Origin: an uncultured Sphingobacteriales bacterium | GTDB lineage: Bacteria > Bacteroidota > Bacteroidia > Chitinophagales > Chitinophagaceae | Direction: 5' to 3' | Length of the DNA: 64,000 nt | Assembly: GCA_937871285.1 (NCBI GenBank) | Contig: CALMQS010000028.1 | Coordinates: 1-64,000 of the forward strand | Shown: one piece after another, positions 26,836-35,443 of the stretch | Numbering within the stretch: position 1 is the first letter of the stretch | How the letters are laid out: each line of letters begins with the position of its first letter | Translations under genes and position numbers: made by a program | Notes under the pieces: model-generated | The model's database searches: none | What the model was told of the DNA's origin: nothing | The model's input: only the letters and a program-made list of their open reading frames with translations

Positions 26836-28916
26836 TTTTTATATGATTTTCTCGTTTCAAATTCAAAGTGGGTCGCGCATTCCTCGTTCATCACGATGTA
26901 TGCATTAAATGTTTTCCCAGCCTTGCTTTTCATTCCTTTCAAAAGCGATGTTCTTCCTTTGCTGACAAGTCTTTCGATGTCTTCCACGCTGATCTGAATC
27001 CCGCATACACTGCGAAACTGTATCCAGTTGCATTGTTCATCCGGGCATTTTACAATTTTATCCCTGATAATTAAATGATACTTTTTGCATTTGGGACATA
27101 ATAACACCGGTAGCTGTTCCATATTTTCAGTAGTATTTAAAAGTTCATGGGTAATGCTGGTCGCATAGGCTTCCATTTCTTTTTGAAAATCGTCAGCATT
27201 CACTTCGTTATTTTCAATCTTCTGCAGGGCGATTTCCCATTCGGCAGTCATGGCAACATCCGCGATCTTTTTGTCCTTCATCAGATGGTACACCTGTAGT
27301 CCCTTTTCAGTAGGAATGAGCGCCTTTTTTTCCCGTATTATATAGCCACGCTTAAACAGGGTTTCAATAATGGCGGCTCTTGTTGCAGGCATTCCGATGC
27401 CAATACCCTGCAATGCTTTTCGCTGGTCTTCACTTTCAATTTCCTTTCCGGCATTTTCCATTGCTGATAGTAATCCGGCTTCGGTATAAAGTACCGGTGG
27501 TTTGGTTTTCCTTTCAAGCACCGCAGCATTTTTGATTTTCAGTTCATCACCTGCGTTTAGCTCAGGTAGTTCCACTGCTGCGTCCGTTTCATCGTCTGAA
27601 AAATTGCCTCTGATCACCCGCCAGCCAGGTTCCAGTACTTTGCAACCTTTCACCATGAAATCATAGTGTGAGGCCTGTAAGGTTACATCAGTAAACTCCT
27701 TAACACAGGGCTGGGATATAGCTTCCAGTAACCGCAAGGCAATCATATCATAGACAGCATTTTCCTTAGCTGATAATGCCGATGGAATTTTACCGGTAAT
27801 GAGTAACCCGTGATGGTCGGTTACTTTCAGGTCATTGACAATGCGTTTATTGAAACGTCCCCATATTACTTTAGATACAGCATCTTTACATGAAGCGCTG
27901 CTTTCCAACGCCCGAACAAGGTTCGGGATTTCAGCCCACATATCTTCGGGGATATACCGGCTACCTGTTCTTGGATAAGTGATGAACTGCTTTTCATACA
28001 AGCCCTGGGCAATGTTCAGCGTTTCTTCAGCAGAAAGACCAAGCTTTTTATTGGCCTCTTTCTGTAGTCCGGTAAGATCAAACAATAAAGGTGGTTGTTC
28101 TGAAATGTTTTTATTTTCTATGGAAGAAATGGTGGCAATGCCGGCACGTAAAACGGATTTTAAAATCTCATCCGCTTTCTTCTTATCCTCCCATTTATTT
28201 TTGGAAATGCTTTTAAAATCTATGAACTCCTTTCGGTGTTCAAGTCCGATTTGCCAGAAGCGCTGAACCGAGAAGTTTTTGTTTTCCAGGCAGCGCTTAC
28301 AAATCAATGCAAGTGTGGGCGACTGCACTCTTCCGAGCGAATAGATGCCGCTTCCTGCGGCAATGCTCAGCGCCTGCGAAGCGTTGATGCCTACTAACCA
28401 GTCAGCGCGGCTCCTGCATTGGGCTGCATGGTAAAGTCCATTAAAATCGCTTCCGGGTTTTAGGTTTTCAAAACCCTGCCTAATAGCTTTCTGCGTTAGT
28501 GAACTGATCCATAAACGCTCAAAAGGTTTTTTACATTTTAGATATTCGTAGATGTACCGGAATATCAGCTCACCTTCCCGTCCTGCATCGGTGGCAACAA
28601 TAATGCTGTCGCATTTTTTTAGGAGTTGCTCTATAATTTTCAGTTGTTTTACTGCGCCACTATCAGCCGTATACCCCTTATCGTTTCTAATCTTGCGAAC
28701 TGTAAGTATAAAGGGATCGGGAAGTATAGGCAAGTTCTCTCCCCTAAATCCGGTAACTCCATAATCTTCGGGCATTGCCGGTACTATCAAATGACCCAAA
28801 GCCCAGGTTACATAATAGCCGCCACCTGCCAGGAACCCATCTTTTTTTTCGGTGGCTCCCAGCAGGGCGGCTATCTCCCTGGCTACACCTGGCTTTTCTG
28901 CAATAACTACCTTCAT
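26832..28916 (-). CDS. topB: Type IA DNA topoisomerase III
   Basis: A 694-residue topoisomerase. The Toprim acidic residues are E7 and D110 with E114 in ATDAGREGEL, GRVQSPTLAL is at 195-204, and the catalytic tyrosine is Y314 in ITYPRTGSRY. A C-terminal zinc-ribbon-like stretch (CPKCKKYH...CPDEQCNW) follows. ICE-borne TopB is thought to resolve single-strand intermediates during transfer or excision. Intact, and coupled to the ORF6N gene. Confidence 0.95.
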   Translation of the reverse strand: MKVVIAEKPGVAREIAALLGATEKKDGFLAGGGYYVTWALGHLIVPAMPEDYGVTGFRGENLPILPDPFILTVRKIRNDKGYTADSGAVKQLKIIEQLLKKCDSIIVATDAGREGELIFRYIYEYLKCKKPFERLWISSLTQKAIRQGFENLKPGSDFNGLYHAAQCRSRADWLVGINASQALSIAAGSGIYSLGRVQSPTLALICKRCLENKNFSVQRFWQIGLEHRKEFIDFKSISKNKWEDKKKADEILKSVLRAGIATISSIENKNISEQPPLLFDLTGLQKEANKKLGLSAEETLNIAQGLYEKQFITYPRTGSRYIPEDMWAEIPNLVRALESSASCKDAVSKVIWGRFNKRIVNDLKVTDHHGLLITGKIPSALSAKENAVYDMIALRLLEAISQPCVKEFTDVTLQASHYDFMVKGCKVLEPGWRVIRGNFSDDETDAAVELPELNAGDELKIKNAAVLERKTKPPVLYTEAGLLSAMENAGKEIESEDQRKALQGIGIGMPATRAAIIETLFKRGYIIREKKALIPTEKGLQVYHLMKDKKIADVAMTAEWEIALQKIENNEVNADDFQKEMEAYATSITHELLNTTENMEQLPVLLCPKCKKYHLIIRDKIVKCPDEQCNWIQFRSVCGIQISVEDIERLVSKGRTSLLKGMKSKAGKTFNAYIVMNEECATHFEFETRKSYKK

Positions 28917-28934
28917 GTCTTAGCGTATTATTTG

Positions 28935-30389
28935 CTAAATCTTTCTGCCTTTGGATTTGGCAGGTTTCTGCGTTTGTTTCTCCTGCTGTTTTTTGCTATC
29001 CGGCTCTTTTTGCCCTGACTTCAGCGGCTCTTTGATATTTTTAGTAGCCTCGTTGGTTTTGCCTTCGGAGTTTACGGCTGTCTGGGTTTTGTGTTCTTCC
29101 GTCGGTTTTACTTTTTCACGCAGCTTGTTGGGGTCGCTGAAAGAGAATTCGGTTTTAGCTGTCTCTTTGTTGAACGTCAGGTAACCTTTGTATTCTTTGC
29201 CTTCCTTATCTTTTAAATCAGGAACGTAAATAGTCTGTCCGTCCTTAAACCGCTGGTATTGATTATCATCCAACTCTTTACCCCGTATAAATCTCGGAGC
29301 ATCCTTGCCCTGGTTTTGCTGTACGTTATCAGACAGGTTATTATTGAACAGGAACTCTACATAACGCTTGTCTGCATTGTACTGTACGGTAGCATTAAAA
29401 AGGTCTCCTTTTTTGGAGATCATACCTTCAATATAGAGCGGTTTACCTTCCTGCAAGACCTGCTTTTGCTGTTCATCCAGTTTTACACCTTTAATTTCAT
29501 CAGGGGCTTTTATCTTATCAGTTCGCAGGGCTATCAGTTCATTAGTTAGCCTGTCAACACTGATGATGGATGGTATGGTTTCCCCGGTCTTAGAATTGGT
29601 AAGATCAACAACCCGCCCCATGTTGCCTGTTTTTAGCAGGTTGTCTTTGTCTTCCTTTGTAAACGCATGGCCGAAAAATGGAAAATTCAGTTGTGGCTCT
29701 TTTCTTATTCCATGTATAGCTACTACCGCCTGACCGTTATCGCCGGATTGCAGTGAGAGCCTTGCATCCATGCGGGTAATAGCTGTACCGAGGTTGAGGC
29801 TGATGGGTACCAGTTCATTGGTTTTATAGCCTTTTAGCAAAGGATCGAGCAGGTTCATTTTTTCGAGCCGTTCCTTACTTAATCCAAGATTGGACATCGT
29901 TTCCCAGTCTATCTGCTGCGGCGTGTAGCGGTACTCGCCATTCTGCGGTTTTGCCTGTGTTGTTGTTTCCATATTGTTTGTATTTTCTTGTTGACGACCT
30001 TTCTGCTGTGACTGCTCCTGTTTTGGTTCTGTTTTTACTTCGTATTTTGACAGAAGTTGTTCACCTTCTTTGGTTGGAGTATCAATATGTTTTTGCATTT
30101 CTGTGGCAGTGTCAACGACAATAGATACGGGTATTTTGAAAAATGAAAACCGGGTTGGATCCTTTAATTGTCGCAGAAAATTGGAAAAGAAGTTGGAGAA
30201 TATATCTCCATGCTTATCCACCCGCATGAACTCACTATTGTTTTTCCCGTTGGGTTCTACTGTTTCCAGCCCGCCGTTTTTGTCAATACCTTTTACGGCC
30301 TGGATTTTCTTTTTTTCTTTATCCAGAACAAGAAGTATATCTGTTAACTGATCAGGTGATGACTGCTGCTGTACATTTTGTTCGTTCAT
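28935..30389 (-). CDS. DUF4099/DUF3945 domain protein
   Basis: A 484-residue hydrophilic protein. A DUF4099-like block (YRYTPQQIDWETMSNLGLS and following) lies at about 155-240 and a DUF3945-like block (LDEQQKQVLQEGKPLYIEGM) at about 305-365, with a second shorter copy of the same pattern near 390-440 (LDDNQYQRFKDGQTIYVPDL). The C-terminus is basic low complexity ending in KSKGRKI. Standard next to topB in these elements; biochemical role unknown. Confidence 0.85.
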   Translation of the reverse strand: MNEQNVQQQSSPDQLTDILLVLDKEKKKIQAVKGIDKNGGLETVEPNGKNNSEFMRVDKHGDIFSNFFSNFLRQLKDPTRFSFFKIPVSIVVDTATEMQKHIDTPTKEGEQLLSKYEVKTEPKQEQSQQKGRQQENTNNMETTTQAKPQNGEYRYTPQQIDWETMSNLGLSKERLEKMNLLDPLLKGYKTNELVPISLNLGTAITRMDARLSLQSGDNGQAVVAIHGIRKEPQLNFPFFGHAFTKEDKDNLLKTGNMGRVVDLTNSKTGETIPSIISVDRLTNELIALRTDKIKAPDEIKGVKLDEQQKQVLQEGKPLYIEGMISKKGDLFNATVQYNADKRYVEFLFNNNLSDNVQQNQGKDAPRFIRGKELDDNQYQRFKDGQTIYVPDLKDKEGKEYKGYLTFNKETAKTEFSFSDPNKLREKVKPTEEHKTQTAVNSEGKTNEATKNIKEPLKSGQKEPDSKKQQEKQTQKPAKSKGRKI

Positions 30390-30470
30390 CGTTATAATAT
30401 TTTATTGTTTGCTAAAAATAGAGTGGATGCATACAGATTTTAAGAAATTGTCGCCTGTTGGCATCCCTTG

Positions 30471-30779
30471 TCATTTTATGGCTTTGGCTGGTTGTACAGG
30501 TTTATTGAAACTATCGCGGATAAATTGATGGACATCCGATAGTTTATAATACAGTTTACCGCTAATACTATAGTAGGGCAGCCTTCCTGATGAACGATAG
30601 CGCTGAAGGGAGCGGTTACTGATCTTCAGCATCTGGAGCAAATCCTGGTTATCCATCAGCTCTTCACCATCAACAACCTGCAACTTCTTTTGTTCAGTGA
30701 TAAGATGTTCACTGAGAATATCGAAGCGCTCCATGATCCGCTCCATCCATGCAACAAATTCCATCCGGTCTATATTCAT
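30471..30779 (-). CDS. Helix-turn-helix (excisionase-like) regulator
   Basis: A 102-residue protein. ATG at 30779 is chosen (MNIDRMEF); 24 extra upstream codons are not convincing. The winged-helix pattern DNQDLLQMLKISNRSLQRYRSSGRLPYYSISGKLYYKLSDVHQFI is that of HTH_17/Xis-type proteins. In Bacteroidota ICEs such proteins regulate the downstream operon or help excision. It is read leftward into the DUF3945 and topB operon. Confidence 0.82.
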   Translation of the reverse strand: MNIDRMEFVAWMERIMERFDILSEHLITEQKKLQVVDGEELMDNQDLLQMLKISNRSLQRYRSSGRLPYYSISGKLYYKLSDVHQFIRDSFNKPVQPAKAIK

Positions 30780-30893
30780 ACAATTTGCTTTTGTAGCCGC
30801 AATTGAAATGCTGGTCTCTATAACCGGCAATGCGGCCGTATCTGATAGCAAAAAAACAACCTTGATAACCTCCTGTCAAGTCCAACTTTATGC

Positions 30894-30910
30894 TGTACCC
30901 TTTTGTACCC
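30894..30910. promoter_or_regulatory. Tandem TGTACCC direct repeat upstream of the HTH gene
   Basis: TGTACCC occurs at 30894-30900 and again at 30904-30910, a period of ten bases (one helical turn). It lies about 115 bases upstream of the HTH gene and between it and the RteC-like gene. Placement and spacing suit an operator for one of these regulators. No factor is identified. Confidence 0.3.
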
Positions 30911-31021
30911 CTCTGGATTTGAATGGCTGAAAGGGAACAAAGGGAGTAGTATGGAAATCCTCCATAGGAGAGCATGTATGTTATCGGAGATATGCTGAAT
31001 GGCTAAAGGCTGAACGAAATA

Positions 31022-32284
31022 TTAGTATTCCCTAATTTTTTTAATGATTTGCTCCAGGGTTTCTATTGCAATTCTTTTATCTCTTTCTTCTGCAGAATAT
31101 GATTTGCTTCTCATGCCATCATAAGACAGATGCTCTCTTGCCGGAGTGGACAGATAGGGTACAATTACTTTAAACACTTCGCTCATGGATTTTGCAAGCA
31201 GTATCCTTTGCTCATCGGCTGCACGTAATATTAATCCAATCTGATCGGAGGATAACAGACAAATAACCTTGTGCCTTTTTGTTAAAGGCAGGGTATTTTT
31301 TTGTAAGTCGTTACCAGACTTTCTGCTGGAAGTAATTGTTGATAAATGTTCTTCCAGGTACAACAACTCCTGGGAGAACCAGTTATTTATGAGGGTTTCA
31401 ACGCTGTGGAAGTTTTTGTTATAGGCTGTATCCGGGCTTTTGTGCATTTGATTAAATGATTTATACAGAAAAAGCAACCGGCTCTTTTTTTCTTCCGTAG
31501 TCTCCCCTTTACAAATCCTCGTTTCAATATATTCAATCAAATAATTAATATATTCTCTACTATTGAAGTTTAGATAAATAAGAACCCTGTCAACCGTTGT
31601 ATACCCCTGAGCTGCTTTTTGGTTAAAATCTATTTTTTCCAGTTCCGCAATAAGCTTTTTTTTGTAGCTAATATCTTTATAGCTGGTACTGTTCTCGAAT
31701 TCATTGCTGCCAAGAAATCTTTTTAATTTGCTGGTAACTATTTTAAATGAATCCTTTTGCGGACTATTAATGGATATTTTGCTTTGTAGTCTCTCTAATC
31801 TTAAAGAGCATTCTTTTTGGACAAGACGGAAGTATGTTCTTGACACATATTCGTTCCTGCTCAGGTAAGCCGAAAACCGGGTTTCAATAAATGATATTAA
31901 TTCCTCTAACAGTTGCAATAGTTCTGTAACGATTCTATGTGCATTACTTTTCCCGGGAGAAATATTTTCAAGATTGGAGAACGTCTGGCCCGACAGTATG
32001 GTTAGTGTAGTATGATAATTTCTGATCAATAACTCAGCTTCGGCTTTTGATTGAACGCAAAACATCTGTTTCTGAACCAGACTTCGAATCTTTAATGCTT
32101 CCTCACCAAGTCGGTCCAGGATGCGTATTTCATCCTGGTCAGAAATTTCATCAGGATAACGATTTTGGGGATTTAGCGTGAAGTTCACTAAAATGTCTAA
32201 CCACTCTAATGCATATGCTTCGCTGCATTTAACGGGCGAAGTAATCCCTTGAAATCCTTTCTCTGGTTTTTTGTTGCTTAGCAT
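31022..32284 (-). CDS. RteC-like regulator
   Basis: A 420-residue, mostly helical protein. VLIYLNFNSREYINYLIEYIE in the middle and the C-terminal block SSDQIGLILRAADEQRILLAKS with YLSTPAREHLSYDGMRSKSY resemble RteC-type proteins of Bacteroides conjugative transposons, which activate excision genes in CTnDOT. It is usually near the integrase end, but no integrase follows. Same strand as the downstream HTH-topB set. Confidence is limited by the divergence of this family. Confidence 0.7.
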   Translation of the reverse strand: MLSNKKPEKGFQGITSPVKCSEAYALEWLDILVNFTLNPQNRYPDEISDQDEIRILDRLGEEALKIRSLVQKQMFCVQSKAEAELLIRNYHTTLTILSGQTFSNLENISPGKSNAHRIVTELLQLLEELISFIETRFSAYLSRNEYVSRTYFRLVQKECSLRLERLQSKISINSPQKDSFKIVTSKLKRFLGSNEFENSTSYKDISYKKKLIAELEKIDFNQKAAQGYTTVDRVLIYLNFNSREYINYLIEYIETRICKGETTEEKKSRLLFLYKSFNQMHKSPDTAYNKNFHSVETLINNWFSQELLYLEEHLSTITSSRKSGNDLQKNTLPLTKRHKVICLLSSDQIGLILRAADEQRILLAKSMSEVFKVIVPYLSTPAREHLSYDGMRSKSYSAEERDKRIAIETLEQIIKKIREY

Positions 32285-32818
32285 AGGCTCGCAGGTTTAC
32301 AGGATGTTAATCCTTCAATAACTTAATCTATAAATGAAGTTTATTACTTCGAACAATAAGAGATCAGATAGCTGATAATGCTGAATCAAAATATTGTTCA
32401 GGAATCAATTACAGAGGTTGAGGCTGGATATTTTACAGAAGCTTTTCTCATGGTGTTGAGAACAAGCCATATAGTAACGAAGTAAAATCAAAATATAGGT
32501 CTGATAATGGATATAGTGCTGTGAATTTCCCGCAGTTCTACCCGAGAGGATATAGATTCGGATTGAGAAATGCCGTTTCAAATACGGCGCAAACACAGAA
32601 AAATCTAAATACCAACGAAAAAGTATTTAAGATTTTCTGACCATTAAGTTACACCAATTCTATTTTCGGTTTATACTAAATTGTTTTGCGAAACATTTGC
32701 AAAGTATTGCAATCGGGATTATTTGGTAAAAAGAAGATTATAGTCAAACACCTCCAAAATTAATAATAACTATTAGCTGCTTTTTGAACGACCATCGAGA
32801 CGTTATAATATAAAACAG
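32285..32818. other. Presumed right edge of the ICE; no intact gene
   Basis: No integrase, tRNA or clear attachment repeat is seen in these 534 bases. A 73-codon plus-strand open stretch without ATG (32422-32640) has protein-like text (YRSDNGYSAVNFPQFYPRGY, then FGLRNAVSN) and may be the 3' end of a disrupted gene. AT-rich sequence then leads into a truncated HTH gene. The element boundary probably lies here. Confidence 0.4.
32422..32640 (+). pseudogene. Possible 3' remnant of an unidentified gene
   Basis: An open frame of 72 codons after a TGA, with no start codon, ending in a TGA at 32638-32640. The composition (Gly/Tyr/Asn-rich, PQFYPRGYRFGLRN) looks like a real protein C-terminus rather than random sequence, but no family is recognised. 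Low confidence. Confidence 0.25.
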
Positions 32819-33106
32819 TTGAGTCAGGCGCAGATGGCAGACAACAGTATCGTTTCCGGTGTGATGATCGGTAAGTATGAACGCGGCGAAGCCGTGCCTT
32901 CTATTGATGCCGCTAAAAAAATTGCGGATGCCCTGGAAGTGTCTTTAGATAATTTAGTAGGCGAAGGTTTACTGAACGGCTTTGATAAAAAAACACTCAA
33001 GCGATTCCAGGAGTTTGAACACCTCGAAGATGATAAAAAGAAAACACTCTTTGATTTAATTGATACTTACATACGTGATGCTAAAGCAAGAAAATCTTAT
33101 GCGTAA
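32819..33106 (+). CDS. XRE-family regulator with missing or unusual N-terminus
   Basis: A 95-residue reading from a TTG start. It enters directly into an HTH (LSQAQMADNSIVSGVMIGKYERGEAVPS) and continues with a helical tail DKKTLKRFQEFEHLEDDKK. Relatives normally have about 12-20 more residues, including a first helix. Here the frame upstream stays open to 32777 but has no ATG and no fitting sequence. Either TTG is used or the 5' end was cut off, possibly by the ICE insertion. A strong terminator follows at once. Confidence 0.55.
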   Translation: MSQAQMADNSIVSGVMIGKYERGEAVPSIDAAKKIADALEVSLDNLVGEGLLNGFDKKTLKRFQEFEHLEDDKKKTLFDLIDTYIRDAKARKSYA

Positions 33107-33135
33107 ATACAAAAGCCCGCCCGGGCTTTTGTATT
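33106..33135. terminator. Bidirectional intrinsic terminator after the XRE gene
   Basis: AATACAAAAGCCC at 33106-33118 pairs perfectly with GGGCTTTTGTATT at 33123-33135 around a four-base loop, with A-rich and T-rich flanks. It serves the plus-strand HTH gene and the convergent minus-strand lipoprotein gene. Confidence 0.85.
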
Positions 33136-33140
33136 TTACT

Positions 33141-33533
33141 TTATTTCTTTAGATAAAATATCGTTTGATTTATTTTAACTTCCTTTTTGCTTCTCAACTT
33201 TACTACCGTACCATCCAAATTTAAAAAAACTGTATCAACCAATTGTTTATCTATCTTGGGCGTTATCCCCTTTATACTCTCCAATTTAATACTTTTTTTA
33301 TCAGCATTCAAAACCCACACCCCCTTTGAGTATTTTAAAGCAGGCCCCCCTTCACTATATTCAAATGTGGAGTCTTTATAAATTATCAATTTGCTTGGAG
33401 AAAAAAGATGATCTTGTGGTGCCTCCAATTCTTTCCCATATAAACTTGTGAGTATCTTTAATTTATTACTACAAGAATACGACAGTAAAACCACTGCCAA
33501 GAAAAGCACCTTTCTTTTTCTAATGTGATACAT
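33141..33533 (-). CDS. Lipoprotein, probable immunity protein for the orphan Rhs tail
   Basis: A 130-residue lipoprotein: signal peptide 1-20 with lipobox LSYSC and lipidated Cys21. The mature part is a small beta-rich domain (DSTFEYSEGGPALKYSKGVWVL). Its start overlaps the toxin-like gene by 14 bases, the usual layout of toxin-immunity pairs, and periplasmic location would suit neutralising an incoming protease. The immunity role is inferred from position only. Confidence 0.7.
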   Translation of the reverse strand: MYHIRKRKVLFLAVVLLSYSCSNKLKILTSLYGKELEAPQDHLFSPSKLIIYKDSTFEYSEGGPALKYSKGVWVLNADKKSIKLESIKGITPKIDKQLVDTVFLNLDGTVVKLRSKKEVKINQTIFYLKK

Positions 33534-34224
33534 AATTACTAAAGGTTGTTGATTTCACATCTATATATCGTTTAATACCATCATTACCCAAGTTAGGAAT
33601 ATAAGTTATACCAGATGTCAACTGATGAGCAATATTTATTGTATGTAATGTGGAGTTTTGATTCAATGACATTGAAGGCAATGTCTTATATGCCGAATTC
33701 AATCCTCGGATATAACTGTCTGTTATATTAGAAAGCGAACTTACTCCAGTGGATTTCGAATTAATGACAAACTGCCTTCTATACGCATTGATCTCATCAG
33801 TCATATCATGTAGAAAACCTCTATCAATTCCTGTAGTTCTATTGAAATCTGTTTCGCCTTTTTCAAATTGGTACGCATGTGTAGCTTCATGTGCGAACCC
33901 TGCAATCCCGTAAGATTGCGAAATATTTATATCAATTGCTTTAGTTTGAGTATTATAACTCGTAAAACCGTCTGTGCCCCCAGGAGATGGAGTATATTGA
34001 CTGTTAATATGATATTCCTGTGTAGAAGCACCTAATCCATGTATATCCGAAACTAATCCTGCCACTTCATTCTGTTGCTCATTAATAGCAGCTACCTTCC
34101 CTTCTAATTTTTCTGTACTTTTTCCTTTTGCTTGTCTTTTTTCAATTTTCCTTTCTAAGCGCTCTCTTCTATTAGCCAAGCTTTGATATATATATCCTGC
34201 TCTGTCTAATAAGTCATCCTTCAT
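33520..34224 (-). CDS. Orphan Rhs C-terminal toxin module with zinc-metalloprotease motif
   Basis: A 234-residue protein. A charged coiled-coil start (RERLERKIEKRQ) is followed by a domain with H112-E-A-T-H116 and a possible third ligand, E144, in DEINAYRR: a gluzincin-type metallopeptidase pattern. The frame remains open upstream to 34369 and there reads LIDPDGRFFTGDTK, the DPDG border at which Rhs cores switch to toxin tails. It is therefore a displaced toxin tip without its core. ATG at 34224 may not be a natural start. Confidence 0.65.
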   Translation of the reverse strand: MKDDLLDRAGYIYQSLANRRERLERKIEKRQAKGKSTEKLEGKVAAINEQQNEVAGLVSDIHGLGASTQEYHINSQYTPSPGGTDGFTSYNTQTKAIDINISQSYGIAGFAHEATHAYQFEKGETDFNRTTGIDRGFLHDMTDEINAYRRQFVINSKSTGVSSLSNITDSYIRGLNSAYKTLPSMSLNQNSTLHTINIAHQLTSGITYIPNLGNDGIKRYIDVKSTTFSNYVSH

Positions 34225-34321
34225 TTTCGTATCACCAGTAAAAAACCTTCCATCAGGATCTATTAATACAATTTTTTCCTTTGTTGGTATTCCCGCTCCC
34301 CATCCTTTACACCGCCCCTGC

Positions 34322-34337
34322 CTGGTGTTGTCACCAG
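34322..34337. repeat. Perfect 6-bp hairpin upstream of the REP transposase gene
   Basis: CTGGTG at 34322-34327 and CACCAG at 34332-34337 form a perfect stem with a four-base loop, 45 bases before the transposase start. REP-associated transposases act on short palindromes flanking their gene, so this is a candidate, though no matching copy was found on the other side. Confidence 0.3.
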
Positions 34338-34381
34338 CAGGATAATCAGCATTAGCTACTAAATTTTCCTATATTAGTCGT

Positions 34382-34894
34382 ATGAACCTTCACTGTGCAA
34401 CTGAATATCCACAGTTCTTTACGGCTTCTATACACAATTGGCTGCCACTACTACTTGAAGATAAATATAAAAATATCATTACAGGAAGCCTTCACTTTCT
34501 TGTTCAGCATAAAAGAATTGAGCTGAATACTTTTGTCATTATGAATAACCATGTTCACCTCATTTGGCAACCCCTTCCCGGTCATACCCTCAAATCCATT
34601 CAACTGAGCTTTATGAAATTTACTGCACAACAACTAAAGTTTGCCTATAGCAATGATAAGAATTCTTTAATTGAACAGTGCAAGGTAAATAAAGCCGACC
34701 GTGAATACCAGGTATGGAAACGAAAACCGCTGAGTATCGAATTGCGTTCTGAATCGGTTTTTGTTCAAAAATTAGAATACATACATTATAATCCTGTTAA
34801 GGCCGGGCTTTGCAATTTTCCTGAAGAATATCATTACTCTTCTGCTTTATTTTATGAAAAAGGTATTGACCATTTCAATATGCTTTCTTATTAG
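34382..34894 (+). CDS. REP-associated tyrosine transposase (Y1/HUH family)
   Basis: A 170-residue single-strand transposase of the TnpA-REP type. The metal-binding HUH motif is H57-V-H59 in MNNHVHLIW, and the region YIHYNPVKAG (133-142) is characteristic. It is the only plus-strand gene in the Rhs locus and lies between two toxin modules, so it may mark or have caused the displacement of the orphan Rhs tail. The N-terminus is a little short, but the core is intact. Confidence 0.88.
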   Translation: MNLHCATEYPQFFTASIHNWLPLLLEDKYKNIITGSLHFLVQHKRIELNTFVIMNNHVHLIWQPLPGHTLKSIQLSFMKFTAQQLKFAYSNDKNSLIEQCKVNKADREYQVWKRKPLSIELRSESVFVQKLEYIHYNPVKAGLCNFPEEYHYSSALFYEKGIDHFNMLSY

Positions 34895-35054
34895 TTGACA
34901 TAAAAGCTCATTCAGCAAGGCGGGATTACACAGGCGGTCTTTGATAAAAGTAAATGCTCGTCTTCTGTTGTTGGTACGCCTCCCGCATCACCTGCCCTGC
35001 ATACACAACAACGGCGCAGCAGTGGAACACCAACGCGGGCAAAAAAGGAGGCAC

Positions 35055-35432
35055 TCATTTTTTTATGCCTTTGGGTATAAAATTTAAATCGGTAGGGATT
35101 CCAGTTGAGTCTAAAATGATCTTATACCCAAAGACCTCATTGGCCACCCTTTTTGTAGAGGGGTACCCTTTTGAAGGAGCTACTAGTTTGAGGAGAATAT
35201 TATGATCTTTAATGGACACATCTAAAATTACCCTTTTCCCCTTATATATTTCTTTTATTTCCCCATCTTTTTCCACTTCTACAATATCTGGACTTCCACT
35301 GGTTATATAGCTGTAGTAATACCACTTAAGGGTAATGTCATTAGTTTGTATTTCTTTTCTTACAAGTTTCGTATTCTTAAAACCACATCCTAAAAAGATA
35401 CTGATAACAGGAATAATGAGTAATACTTTCAT
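35055..35432 (-). CDS. Lipoprotein, probable immunity protein of the large Rhs protein
   Basis: A 125-residue lipoprotein; ATG at 35432 (MKVLLIIPVISIFLGC) is preferred, with lipidated Cys16, because the longer frame lies inside the Rhs gene. It is a beta-rich mature domain with no recognised family. It begins 11 bases after the 1616-residue Rhs gene on the same strand, the expected place of a cognate immunity gene. The role is inferred from layout. Confidence 0.65.
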   Translation of the reverse strand: MKVLLIIPVISIFLGCGFKNTKLVRKEIQTNDITLKWYYYSYITSGSPDIVEVEKDGEIKEIYKGKRVILDVSIKDHNILLKLVAPSKGYPSTKRVANEVFGYKIILDSTGIPTDLNFIPKGIKK

Positions 35433-35443
35433 GTAAATATATA

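Larger units (their letters stand above)
1..32284. mobile_element. Bacteroidetes-type integrative conjugative element (conjugative transposon), partial
   Basis: The stretch carries a near-complete Bacteroides-type transfer set (traA-like parA through traN), a three-gene mobilisation set, topoisomerase III, a giant methylase-helicase, DUF3945 and ORF6N proteins, an excisionase-like HTH protein and an RteC-like regulator. This gene order is typical of conjugative transposons in this phylum. No tyrosine or serine integrase is visible, and traO, traP and traQ would lie left of base 1. The right limit is inferred from the last ICE-type gene; the true end probably lies between 32285 and 32820, where two gene remnants occur. 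No flanking direct repeat was found by eye. Confidence 0.8.

Noticed and set aside
33141-34224. A stand-alone metallopeptidase operon unrelated to Rhs
   Set aside because: The open frame upstream reads into an Rhs-type DPDG border, and a complete Rhs-lipoprotein pair lies next to it.
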